Source: JASHPR01 sp963842355
GTDB lineage: Bacteria; Actinomycetota; Actinomycetes; Streptosporangiales; Streptosporangiaceae
Direction of reading: 5' to 3'
Assembly: GCA_963842355.1 (NCBI GenBank)
Contig: CAWJGC010000011.1
Span: 868,001 to 932,000 of the forward strand
Length of the DNA: 64,000 nucleotides
Every line of letters begins with the position of its first letter. The stretch's first letter is position 1. Below, in pieces: positions 51,661 through 59,356 of the stretch. A model generated the notes under the pieces. It ran no database searches, had not been told where the DNA came from, and was given only the letters and a program-made list of their open reading frames with translations. Both the position numbers and the translations under genes were made by a program.

Positions 51661-51948
51661 CACGGCGGATGGGCCGAGGATCTTGCTGAGGCGATCCAGC
51701 GCGGCCCGGCCGGGGCGGGTGAGGGCGACGGTGGTCTGTGCGGTATTGCGGCCGGTGGTTCCCGTCTGCAGGTATCCGGCGCGGTCCAGCTCGCGCAGGC
51801 GGGTGCTCAGGCGGCCGGGCGGCAGCCTGAGCATGTGGTGCAGCCGGGTAACGGACAGCGCGCCGCCGGCGGGCAGTGCCGCCAGGGTCGCGGCGACGCG
51901 CAACCGCCCCGGGTCGTGGATCAGCGGGTCCAGCTCAGAAGACGACAT
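51505..51948 (-). CDS. winged-helix regulator truncated by the integrase remnant
   Basis: About 147 aa. Residues 1-~90 match the adjacent paralogue: SELDPLIHDPGRLRVAATLAAL, VTRLHHMLRLPPGRLSTRLRELDRAGYLQT and TTVALTRPGRAALDRLSKIL. After about 51.68 kb the frame is an out-of-frame reading of the integrase remnant, so the natural C-terminus is lost. ATG 51948 overlaps the paralogue stop by 14 nt. DNA binding may still work, as the wing and recognition helix are intact. Confidence 0.7.
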   Translation of the reverse strand: MSSSELDPLIHDPGRLRVAATLAALPAGGALSVTRLHHMLRLPPGRLSTRLRELDRAGYLQTGTTGRNTAQTTVALTRPGRAALDRLSKILGPSAVASARMATTALFGPTPSSPRLRVRCSTRRIGGRRIGDPPWSERVLLPSALMT

Positions 51949-52282
51949 AGTCGCCGCCGGGCTCGCCGCCCCCTCCACCCCCATCCAGGCCGGCGAGCAG
52001 GCCGCGCAGCGCCCGGGTGTAGGCGCCGAGTGCTGCCCGGCCCCGGCCGGTCAGGGCGACGGTGGTGATGGACACGGTCCCGTTGCGGGTCTTCTCGCTG
52101 GTGATGTAGTCGGCGTCTTCGAGTTTGCGCAGGTGGATGATCAGGTTGCCGGGGGTGAGCCCGATCATGTGCTGCAGCCGGGTGAAGGAGAGCGTGTCGC
52201 CGCCGGGCAGCGCCGCCAGCGTCGCGACGATCTTCAGCCGGGTGGGGACGTGGATCAGCGGGTCGAGCTCGCCGGCGGTCAT
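51935..52282 (-). CDS. winged-helix (HTH_34-type) transcriptional regulator
   Basis: 115 aa single winged-helix domain: ELDPLIHVPTRLKIVATLAALP, SFTRLQHMIGLTPGNLIIHLRKLEDADYITSEK, TVALTGRGRAALGAYTRALRGLL, with a Gly-rich end. Such MarR/ArsR-like proteins are commonly encoded beside small membrane proteins. ATG 52282 overlaps the membrane-protein stop by 4 nt. It probably acts on the repeated site at 52948-53022. Confidence 0.85.
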   Translation of the reverse strand: MTAGELDPLIHVPTRLKIVATLAALPGGDTLSFTRLQHMIGLTPGNLIIHLRKLEDADYITSEKTRNGTVSITTVALTGRGRAALGAYTRALRGLLAGLDGGGGGGEPGGDYVVF

Positions 52283-52929
52283 GGCCGGCCCGCGCTGCGG
52301 CGCTGCCGCCAGGCGAGGGCGGCGGCGTTGCCCAGCAGCACCGCGCACAGGCCCGCGCCGGCGACCGCCCACGCCCCGGCCGGCCCGGCGAGCGCGCCCG
52401 CGGCGCCGATGGCGGCGAGCGCGAGCCCGGTGCCGGCCGGGCGCCAGTTCGCCCGGGCCGCCATGACGCCCGCCCAGGCCAGGCCGGGGATGATCAGCAC
52501 CGTGGTGGGGTGCAGGGCGAAGCTCACCCCGCTGGCGGACAGCGCCCAGATGAGGACGGGCACGGCGGCCCAGGCCGCCGCCAGGACGGTGATCTCGGCC
52601 GGGCGCAGCCGGGTGGTGCCGCGCACCCCGGCCAGCGCGCGCTCGCGGACCGCGACGGTGGCGGCGAAGTTGAGGACAATGAACGCGGCCAGGACGGGGA
52701 TGTCGGCGGCCGTCGGGCCCTGGTAGGGGTGCTGTCGGCGTACCGAGAGCCAGACCGCGCCGCAGGCGGCCAGGACCGCGACCGCTCGGGCCGCCAGGAG
52801 CCACGGCGGGGAGGGCGCCAGCTGGCGGCGGGCCTGCCCGGTGGCCTGGTCCAGCAGGGCGGCGGCCTGGCGGGGGTCGAAGGTGCCGCCGTTGCCGGCG
52901 GAGGCGGCGGGGTCGGGTGCGGGGTTCAT
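52279..52929 (-). CDS. membrane protein paired with winged-helix regulators
   Basis: 216 aa, not assigned. A hydrophilic N-terminal ~40 residues (QAAALLDQATGQARRQLAPSP) is followed by about six membrane segments (LLAARAVAVLAACGAVWL, IPVLAAFIVLNFAATVAV, VLAAAWAAVPVLIWALSA, TTVLIIPGLAWAGVMAA, LAAIGAAGALAGPAGAW, AVLLGNAAALAW). First gene of a three-gene operon with the two regulators. Confidence 0.75.
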   Translation of the reverse strand: MNPAPDPAASAGNGGTFDPRQAAALLDQATGQARRQLAPSPPWLLAARAVAVLAACGAVWLSVRRQHPYQGPTAADIPVLAAFIVLNFAATVAVRERALAGVRGTTRLRPAEITVLAAAWAAVPVLIWALSASGVSFALHPTTVLIIPGLAWAGVMAARANWRPAGTGLALAAIGAAGALAGPAGAWAVAGAGLCAVLLGNAAALAWRQRRSAGRP

Positions 52930-52947
52930 GGTGTCTCCCTCGATCTG

Positions 52948-53022
52948 CTCTATGCCACAAAGTAGACTCCGCTTTATGACACAAAGTCAAGGGCTCAGCC
53001 CGGCGAACTTTGTGACGTAAAG
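52948..53022. promoter_or_regulatory. three-copy operator ACTTTGTGnCrTArAG before the winged-helix operon
   Basis: Minus-strand copies at 52948-52963 and 52972-52987 (24 bp apart) and a + strand copy at 53007-53022. All match ACTTTGTG(A/G/T)C(A/G)TA(A/G)AG. A TTGACT at the edge of the middle copy could be the -35 box. Repeats and AT content stand out from the surrounding GC-rich DNA. Confidence 0.75.
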
Positions 53023-53394
53023 CCGGGCCGCGGGCCGGCCACGGGACGCGGCCCGGCAACGAGCCTCGACGATCCCCGGCAGCCGGCACCCGCCTGCGCT
53101 CCGCAAAGGCCCGTGATCAGGCCGTCAGCTCACCGCGGACCCGCTCGGCCACCAGACGGCCAACGCGCGCAGCGCGCCGGCCTGCAGCACCATCAGGCTC
53201 ACCCGGTGCAGCTTCGCCCAGCCCTGGCCACGTCCGGGCGAGAGTGGCCTGGTCCACACCGGCCACCACGAAGTGACTGCCCTGACACGCTGTCACCGGC
53301 CAGGTGGACCGCCTTGCCGGAGAACGACAGCGCGTGCAGCAGTACCCTGCCCGGTGACCGGCTGGACCGCCAGCCACCGTCCAACCATTTGCCC

Positions 53395-53580
53395 CCGTTT
53401 GGTGGTCTTCGTCCCGGCCGCAGGCCCGCCGCCCCGGCATCCCCGCCCGCCGCCCCGGCATCCCCGCCCGCCGCCCCGGCATCCCGGCCGCCGCCCCGGC
53501 ATCCCCGCCCCGTGAATGCGGCTTTGGTGTACACCCGTGTACAGCAGACTCACATTCATCGCCCGCTTCGCCGGGAACGG
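53395..53580 (-). repeat. dispersed palindromic element, copy B (inverted)
   Basis: The palindrome core TGTACAC-CC-GTGTACA is at 53528-53543. The 49 bp at 53514-53562 match the reverse complement of 2035-2083 with five differences. At 53400-53420 the minus strand again has GGCCGGGACGAAGACC followed by AAACGGGGG. Between core and that block, 15-bp units containing GCCCCGGCATCCC are repeated about four times, an expansion absent from copy A. 53023-53394 holds no gene that I recognise. Confidence 0.75.
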
Positions 53581-53589
53581 GAACCGGCT

Positions 53590-53996
53590 CACCTGACCAG
53601 AGGACCCAAAACGCAGGAAATGCCGGAATTCAGGGCATAGATCATGGGCACCGCCCGGCCAGGGCGCCGGGCGGGCTCCGCCGCGCCCCGATTCGCAGCC
53701 CGCTTGCCACGAGGCTGACCGCCGGGAGGCAAAGCGGCGGCTTATTCCGCGACGAGTCCCCTGGCCTTCAGTGCGGTCAGAACTCGCGAACATCCGCGGT
53801 CATCTCTTGCGAGCAAGATCACTCAGGTGTGTGCCGTCGGCAGACGCGGCCAGGTCGCCCCAGGCGGTGTGGTGACTGCTGCAATATCACGTCTCAGCGG
53901 CGGAGGTCACCAAGCCGATCCGGCTGGCACACAGGCGAGCGCGCTGGACCCAATCGGGCCGAACCAGGCTCTTCAGGCACCGGCGGCTGGGCACAT
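53590..53996. other. region without recognised gene
   Basis: Several short open frames on both strands, none with family-like sequence or a ribosome site. No repeat or hairpin of note. Confidence 0.4.
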
Positions 53997-54305
53997 TCAG
54001 TCGGCACCCCGCTGCAGTTCCCAGGCTGCTTCGATGGCGTCTTCAATGGCACCGGCGTCGCCTTCAGTTAGGTTAGCGACGACCATCATGTGCTTGGCGT
54101 ACTGGCTCGGGACGCTGAAGGTTCCGGGAAACTGCCGCAGTATCGAGTCGCGGTAATCGAAATCGGCCCGGATTACCACATGCGCGTCGTCGAGCTGGCG
54201 TGCGACCAGCCGACCGTGGTACCGCCACTCGGCCAGCCCCTCCGGCGCAGTACAGCGCACACCGGCCAAGGCCTTGGCCACGTGGACGATGTAGTCGATC
54301 TCCAC
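53997..54305 (-). CDS. MmcQ/YjbR-like small protein
   Basis: 102 aa with a GTG start and GTGGAG at the start codon. The pattern EGLAEWRYHGRLVARQLD, VVIRADFDYRDSILRQFPGTF and YAKHMMVVANL is like YjbR/MmcQ-type small proteins with a cyanobacterial-rotamase-like fold, function unknown. Assignment is tentative; the + strand frame over the same bases looks less protein-like. Confidence 0.55.
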   Translation of the reverse strand: MEIDYIVHVAKALAGVRCTAPEGLAEWRYHGRLVARQLDDAHVVIRADFDYRDSILRQFPGTFSVPSQYAKHMMVVANLTEGDAGAIEDAIEAAWELQRGAD

Positions 54306-54469
54306 TAACGAGGGCCTTCTTCGTCGCTATTCGTCGTCACGCCCATCCCGTCAGTAAAACACCCGCGGCCGACAGCGGGTCACGGTCACCTGATCCCTCC
54401 GCCCGCTGCTTCGCCCGTCGGCTGATGTCTATGCCGTCGACGGCGTCCTCCGCCGGATAGGGTGCGGAC

Positions 54470-54850
54470 GTGACGCTTATCGCCCGCTTCCGGGTCGACA
54501 GCTTCGAGCCCCGCCACGGAGCCGGGCTGGACGCGGACTGGTTCGCCCTGATGACCTTCGCCAAGACCTTTACCTCCGGCATCGTCGGCCAGGCCACGAC
54601 GCTGTTCATGTCCGCGGGCACCGAGGAGGGCTCCCGGTCCTACGTGGCCACGGAGCGGATCAGCGGCCGCACCGACGAGGGGCGCGAGGGCTCCGTCACC
54701 GTCCAGCACGGCGGCCTCGAGTCTGACCCTGGCTCCTGGTTCGGCCACATCGTGCCCGGCACCGGTACCGGTGACTTCGCAGGCTGGTCCGGCTCCGCGC
54801 GGATCGTCCACGACGATCAGGGCGCGTACTTCGAGATCACGCTGGCCTGA
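54470..54850 (+). CDS. DUF3224 domain protein
   Basis: 126 aa beta-barrel-type family. It has TFTSGIVGQATTLFMSAG, SRSYVATERISGRTDEGREGSVTVQHGG and the C-terminal GTGDFAGWSGSARI-----YFEITLA, the usual DUF3224 layout. Function unknown. GTG start at 54470. Confidence 0.85.
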   Translation: MTLIARFRVDSFEPRHGAGLDADWFALMTFAKTFTSGIVGQATTLFMSAGTEEGSRSYVATERISGRTDEGREGSVTVQHGGLESDPGSWFGHIVPGTGTGDFAGWSGSARIVHDDQGAYFEITLA

Positions 54851-54885
54851 GCAACGCGGGCGCGGTGGCCGCCAGGCCAGCCGGT

Positions 54886-55190
54886 TCAACCCGGGCGACG
54901 GCCCCTGGCGGCGACGCTCAGCGCGTCCACGAAGCCGAACGAAGGGTCCGCGGTGGCCGCGAGCACGCCCTCGAAATCCTCCTCGCCGACCATGCCGTGG
55001 TCCAGGATGCTCGCGCGCGCCCCGCCAGCGAGCGGCGCAGCAACTCGGCCGGCTCTTGCCCACCCCGGCCTCGCCGAGCAGCAGGACCACGCAGAACTCC
55101 CCGACGGCCGCCCGGGCGAACTCACTGTCCAGCGCGGCCATCTCGTCGCGACGCCCGACCAGCCGCGGCCTAGCACTCGGCATCAGGCTG
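54886..55190 (-). pseudogene. decayed LuxR/AAA-type ATPase fragment
   Basis: The N-terminal part MPSARPRLVGRRDEMAALDS and Walker A VVLLLGEAGVGKSR are clear in one frame. The continuation (SILDHGMVGEEDFEGVLAA, DPSFGFVDALSVAARG) is in another frame, so at least one frameshift separates them. Everything after about residue 100 is missing. A remnant of a large ATPase or regulator. Confidence 0.6.
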
Positions 55191-55319
55191 ATTCTGGCTG
55201 CCCCTGGCCGGGGATCAAAGAGGACGGGGCCGCGCTTCGGCCCGGCGGTTCTCGCCATGATCTTGCGAGTCCAGCTGGCGGAATCACCCGCGGCGACCGG
55301 CCGCCCGTAGGCTGGCGCC

Positions 55320-55718
55320 GTGCCGTCTTACGCCACCGACCCGCGGGTCGACGCCTACATCGACGCCCGGCCGGCCTGGCAGCAGGCCATCTGCCGCGAG
55401 GTCCGCGACCTGGTCCATGACGCCGACCCGGAGGTGACGGAGACCATCAAGCGCACCCGCCAGCCGTACTTCGTGCTGCAGGGCAACGTCTGCGCCCTGC
55501 TGGCGGCGAAGGAACACGTCAACGTGTTCCTCTACGACGGCGCGATCGTCCCCGATCCCGAAGGGATCATCACCGGCGGCCAGAACAACAAGACCGCCCG
55601 GACCGTGGCCGTCCGCGAGGGCGAGGCCGTCAACGCGCCCGCGCTCGCCGCCATGTTCCGGCAGATCATCGCCAACAACCTGGCCGGCGGCTGGCGCAAG
55701 CTGAAGGCCCGAAGCTAG
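55320..55718 (+). CDS. DUF1801 (YdhG/YobT-like) protein
   Basis: 132 aa. RVDAYIDARPAWQQAICREVRDLVHDADPEVTETIKRTRQPYF (in part), CALLAAKEHVNVFLYDGA and ARTVAVREGEAVNAPALAAMF are the DUF1801 marks. GTG start. Function unknown. Confidence 0.87.
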   Translation: MPSYATDPRVDAYIDARPAWQQAICREVRDLVHDADPEVTETIKRTRQPYFVLQGNVCALLAAKEHVNVFLYDGAIVPDPEGIITGGQNNKTARTVAVREGEAVNAPALAAMFRQIIANNLAGGWRKLKARS

Positions 55719-55856
55719 CGCCGCAGCAGCCGGACGCCACCGGCCCTCCCGGCGGCCTCGCTCAGCCCGGCCGTGACCGCGCGCGGGCTGCCGATGCCGT
55801 CGCCCAGGGCGATGAGCGTCCCGGCCGGACCAGGCTGGCCAAGCTGCTCCCGTTCA
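55715..55856 (-). pseudogene. N-terminal stub of a CoA-transferase/acetyl-CoA hydrolase family gene
   Basis: A frame contains TLIALGDGIGSPRAVTAGLSEAA and GGVRLLRR then TAG. It is like the first segment of acetyl-CoA hydrolase/transferase proteins (GDG-G-P--L---L---A---GGVRL). An ATG (MNGSSLASLVRPG) sits in a different frame. Too short to be active. Confidence 0.35.
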
Positions 55857-56795
55857 TGGTTCTGGGTGAGGTCTGGACCTCCGCCTGGCGCGCGAATCGG
55901 CGGGCGTGCCGGGCACCGAGTGGTCCCAGTCGGACAGCAGGGTACGGATCCCGGTGACCAGGGCGATGGGCTGGTCCAGCATGACGTGGTGGCCGGCGGC
56001 CGGGATCTCGATCAACGGGGCGATGCGGCCGAGCCGGTCGTACATGATCTCGCTGAGCTGAGCTGACAGGATGCCGTGCTCGGCGCGGAACAGCGCGACC
56101 CGGCAGTCCAGCCGGGTCAGCAGCGTCTGGCTGAGCTGGTGCCGGGCGAAGATGCGCGGATCGAATTTCCAGCTCCAGCCGCCTTCGACCGGCCGGATCG
56201 ACGTGTCGGCGATGTGCGCGGCGACAAAGGGCAGGGCGGGCTGGTCCGGGATCGGGTGGAACCGGGCCAGCACCGCCTCCCGTGACGGATAGACCCGTAG
56301 CGGGCCGAACGCGCGGTGCTCGCGGGCCGCGCGTTCTTCGGGGGTGATGTCGCGCACGGGCGAGTCGATGATCACCACCCCGGCGAGGCGGGAACCGTAC
56401 AGGGTGGCGGCCCGCAGGGCGACGAAGCCGCCCATGCTGTGCCCGATGACCGTCGGCGGGGTGCTGATCCCGGCGGCCGCGGCGACGGTGAGCACCTCGC
56501 TCGACCAGTGGTCGAGGGTATAGCGGTCGCGCCGGCCGCTGTCGCCGTGCCCGGACAGGTCGATGGCGACCACCCGGTGGCCGCCGGCCAGCAGCGGGGC
56601 GATGTGGTCCCACCAGCGCGCGTGCGCGGCGCCGCCGTGCACCAGCACGAGGCCGACATCCCGGCGGTCCCCCCACACCCGGTAAGCGATCGTGGCCCCG
56701 TCGACCGCGACCGTGCGCTGCTCAACCGGTGTGCCCAGGGCCGCGGTGAACCACTGCGGCGGCCCGACCGATTCGACGGATGCAGTTGAGGTCAT
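55854..56795 (-). CDS. alpha/beta-hydrolase
   Basis: 313 aa. LVLVHGGAAHARWWDHI (oxyanion), VVAIDLSGHGDSGRRD, the nucleophile VIGHSMGGFVALRAA and the His in EIPAAGHHVMLDQP. Substrate unknown. ATG 56795 is used because the family-like part starts shortly after (TVAVDGATIAYRVWG). Divergent from the patatin gene, whose start is 46 bp away. Confidence 0.88.
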   Translation of the reverse strand: MTSTASVESVGPPQWFTAALGTPVEQRTVAVDGATIAYRVWGDRRDVGLVLVHGGAAHARWWDHIAPLLAGGHRVVAIDLSGHGDSGRRDRYTLDHWSSEVLTVAAAAGISTPPTVIGHSMGGFVALRAATLYGSRLAGVVIIDSPVRDITPEERAAREHRAFGPLRVYPSREAVLARFHPIPDQPALPFVAAHIADTSIRPVEGGWSWKFDPRIFARHQLSQTLLTRLDCRVALFRAEHGILSAQLSEIMYDRLGRIAPLIEIPAAGHHVMLDQPIALVTGIRTLLSDWDHSVPGTPADSRARRRSRPHPEP

Positions 56796-56841
56796 GCTTA
56801 GAGGGAACCAGATAAGCGCCCCGCCCGCGGAAGGCACCTCG

Positions 56842-57687
56842 GTGAAGCACGCGCTAGTACTGGCCGGCGGCGGAGTGGCCGGCATCGCCTGGGAACTGGG
56901 AGTGCTGCGCGGTATCCAGGACGTCGATCCTGACCTGGCGTCCGGCCTCATCGGGGCGGACGTCATCGTGGGGACATCCGCCGGATCGGCCGTGGCCGCT
57001 CAGATCACCAGCGGAACCGCGCTCGAGGATCTGTACCGCGCTCAGCTGGCCGAGAGGTCCGGCGAGATCGAGGTCGACCTCGACATGGACAGCCTGATGG
57101 CGCGGTTCACGGCGGCGATCGCCGGGGCCACCACGGCCGGGGTGATAAATCGGCGGATCGGCGCGCTGGCCCTCGCCACCCCGACCGTCGACGAATCGAC
57201 CCGCCGTCTCGCGGTCGCCGCGCGGCTGCCCGGGCCGGCCTGGCCCGGCCGTGTCGTCCTGCTGCCCGCGGTCGACGCCGAGTCGGGCGAACTGGTGATC
57301 TTCACCCGCGACTCCGGGGTCGCGCTGGTTGACGCGGTCGCCGCCAGTTGCGCGGTTCCCGGCATCTGGCCACCGGTCACGATCGGCGGCCGCCGTTACA
57401 TCGATGGCGGCGTCCGTTCCGGAACCAACGCCGATCTCGCGGCTGGATGCGACCGCGTCCTGGTCATCACCCCCACATCCGCCGACGCGCCCGCGCCGTG
57501 GGGCAACCTGGACCAGGAGATCGAGTCGCTGCGCCCGGCCGAGGTCCAGGTGGTCGACGCCGACGCGGCCTCAGCGGCCGCCTTCGGCACGAACCCGCTG
57601 TCACCAGCCACCCGCGGCCCGTCGGCACGCGCAGGACGAGGGATCGGCCAGTCCCGGGCCGCCAGCCTCGCCCGATTCTGGCGCTAG
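56842..57687 (+). CDS. patatin-like phospholipase
   Basis: 281 aa. Gly-rich oxyanion segment LVLAGGGVAGIAWELGVL, nucleophile GTSAGSAVAAQ (Ser near 50) and the catalytic Asp in RRYIDGGVRSGTNAD, the Ser-Asp dyad of bacterial patatins that hydrolyse lipid acyl esters. The GTG at 56842 has GCGGAAGG upstream. A 223-bp piece covering the Asp region is duplicated at 59054-59276. Confidence 0.9.
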   Translation: MKHALVLAGGGVAGIAWELGVLRGIQDVDPDLASGLIGADVIVGTSAGSAVAAQITSGTALEDLYRAQLAERSGEIEVDLDMDSLMARFTAAIAGATTAGVINRRIGALALATPTVDESTRRLAVAARLPGPAWPGRVVLLPAVDAESGELVIFTRDSGVALVDAVAASCAVPGIWPPVTIGGRRYIDGGVRSGTNADLAAGCDRVLVITPTSADAPAPWGNLDQEIESLRPAEVQVVDADAASAAAFGTNPLSPATRGPSARAGRGIGQSRAASLARFWR

Positions 57688-57744
57688 CCCGATGCGGCAG
57701 CAGCAACCCGCGCCCTCCGCTGGCTGGGAGCAGGATTCGAAGTA

Positions 57745-57759
57745 GTACCACTTTGGTAC
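57745..57759. promoter_or_regulatory. toxin-antitoxin operator
   Basis: GTACCA-CTT-TGGTAC, a 15-bp palindrome 10 bp before the antitoxin ATG, as expected for RHH-antitoxin autoregulation. Confidence 0.65.
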
Positions 57760-57768
57760 CATGTTGCC

Positions 57769-57975
57769 ATGGCCATGAATCTGCGGCTGGACGACGAAGA
57801 CAGCGCGCTGCTGAAGGCTCTGGCAGAGGCGGAGCACGTTTCCCTCCACGAGGCCGCTCTGCGAGCGATCCGGCGCAGCGCCCGCGAGCTCGCGCACACC
57901 GATCGCGTGCGCGAGGCCACTGCCGAGATGCTCGATCGATGGGGCGAGGTTCTGGACAGGCTCGGCCAGGCGTGA
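57769..57975 (+). CDS. ribbon-helix-helix antitoxin
   Basis: 68 aa. The N-terminal strand MNLRLDDEDSALLKALAEAE and helices (HEAALRAIRRSA) make a MetJ/Arc DNA-binding domain; the C-terminal REATAEMLDRWGEVLDRLG is the toxin-binding tail. ATG 57769 or 57775. It should bind the palindrome upstream and neutralise the Doc toxin. Confidence 0.87.
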   Translation: MAMNLRLDDEDSALLKALAEAEHVSLHEAALRAIRRSARELAHTDRVREATAEMLDRWGEVLDRLGQA

Positions 57976-58361
57976 CTGATCAGGCTCCGGGCACCGAATA
58001 CCTCAGCCTGGAGGATCTGCTGGACCTGGTGAACGCGCTGGGGGCTGGGCCCGTCCGGGATCTTGGCCTGCTCGATTCAGCCTGTCACCGCCCGCAGGCC
58101 AGCTTCTTCGGCCAGGAGGCGTATCCGACGCTGACCGGCAAGGCGGCCGCGCTCATGCACTCGCTGGCTGGCAACCACGCGCTCGTCGATGGCAACAAGC
58201 GGCTCGCCCTGCTGGCCACAGTGGTGTTCTTGCGAATCAACGGCTACGTACTGGACTTGACCGACGACGAAGCGTTCGCTCTGACCATGTCCGTGGCCGC
58301 AGGCCAGCTAGACGCCGACGGGATCCAGAAGCAACTCCGACTCGCGCAAGCACCCCCGTGA
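57972..58361 (+). CDS. Doc/Fic-family toxin
   Basis: 129 aa, Doc size. The Fic motif reads HALVDGNKRLAL (HxFx-D-GNKR with Leu for Phe), so the Doc-type kinase motif DGNK-R is kept; Doc toxins phosphorylate EF-Tu. The GTG overlaps the antitoxin stop (GTGA). Also typical: LTGKAAALMHSLAGNHALVDGN and DLTDDEAFALTMSVAAG. Confidence 0.88.
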   Translation: MTDQAPGTEYLSLEDLLDLVNALGAGPVRDLGLLDSACHRPQASFFGQEAYPTLTGKAAALMHSLAGNHALVDGNKRLALLATVVFLRINGYVLDLTDDEAFALTMSVAAGQLDADGIQKQLRLAQAPP

Positions 58362-58512
58362 CCCACCGGACCCCAGCGTTCTCGCTCCGCTGCGGGGCGC
58401 GGCCGGCGAACCCGGTCACCAGGACCGGGAGCCGCTTCTCCCGATCCTGAGCAGGCGCGGTCGTTGTCGGCGCGGCCGCGGGTTCTGTCGCGGGGCAAGC
58501 TGCCGTCCGGGC

Positions 58513-58962
58513 TCAGCGTTGCCGTCCGTCCCATGACCATCGCGGAATGCTCAGACCTTCGGGGACGTCGTCAGCTGACTGGTGATAGCGCGACATGGTG
58601 GTCGTGGTGGCCCAGGCGAAGTAGTCGTGCAGAACCTGCCGGACTGGCTCGGCCGCTCCCAGGCCCACGTCCTGCAGGGCCTGGTCGAAACAGGCGATCG
58701 CCCGGCGGTCCATTTCCTCGTGCGGGCCGTTGCCGCTGTGAATCCGGACGACCGACGTCTCGTCCCCGTAGCCACCGGAGTAGGCGGCAGGACCCCCGAG
58801 GGCCTCGGCCCAGTACGCAGCGAGCCGCTCGTGGTGCTGCGGATGGAATCCGTGGCTGAATGCGTGGCTGACGATGTCGTCGGCCATGACCCGCGCGTGC
58901 CACGCCCTGGCCAGGCGGAGCAGGCCCGCACCGCCGCCGGCGGCTTCATAGACGCTCTGCAT
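58513..58962 (-). CDS. group II-type truncated haemoglobin
   Basis: 149 aa. RLARAWHARVMADDIVSHAF, then HPQHHERLAAYWAEALGGPAAYS (proximal His region) and VVRIHSGNGPHEEMDRRAIACFDQALQDVG follow the truncated-globin pattern. It binds oxygen or NO at haem; a detoxifying or oxygen-handling role is likely. It stands alone between the toxin gene and a duplicated patatin piece. Confidence 0.85.
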   Translation of the reverse strand: MQSVYEAAGGGAGLLRLARAWHARVMADDIVSHAFSHGFHPQHHERLAAYWAEALGGPAAYSGGYGDETSVVRIHSGNGPHEEMDRRAIACFDQALQDVGLGAAEPVRQVLHDYFAWATTTTMSRYHQSADDVPEGLSIPRWSWDGRQR

Positions 58963-59053
58963 GCACCAACAATGCCAGGCCGCGGCGGGCTGCCCGCCGC
59001 GGCGCTGGCCCGCGTGCCTGTCCAGGCACTATGCCGCCGGGCGCATGCTGCGG

Positions 59054-59276
59054 CTCCGGGGTCGCGCTGGTTGACGCGGTCGCCGCCAGTTGCGCGGTTC
59101 CCGGCATCTGGCCACCGGTCACGATCGGCGGCCGCCGCTACATCGATGGCGGCGCCCGTTCCGGAACCAACGCCGATCTCGCGGCTGGATGTGACCGCGT
59201 CCTGGTCATCACCCACACATCCGCCGACGCGCCCGCGCCGTGGGACGACCTGGACCAGGAGACCGACTTGCTGCGG
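59054..59276 (+). pseudogene. duplicated fragment of the patatin gene
   Basis: 223 bp nearly identical to 57312-57534 with no gap (constant offset 1742). It covers GVALVDAVAASCAVPGIWPP and RRYIDGGARSGTNADLAAGC. Changes include Val to Ala and Pro to His. No start, no nucleophile Ser segment; it cannot make an enzyme. Confidence 0.9.
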
Positions 59277-59356
59277 CACCGATTCGGCAGGAAGGATCCT
59301 GTCAAGCGGCCCGTTGGCAGCTGGGGTTCATGCGCGGCGGCGGCGAGGAGGATGTT

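Noticed and set aside
53113..53793. Several open frames with PGRR/PPRHPRP repeats
   Set aside because: They come from the 15-bp minisatellite of the dispersed element; no domain or ribosome site supports them.
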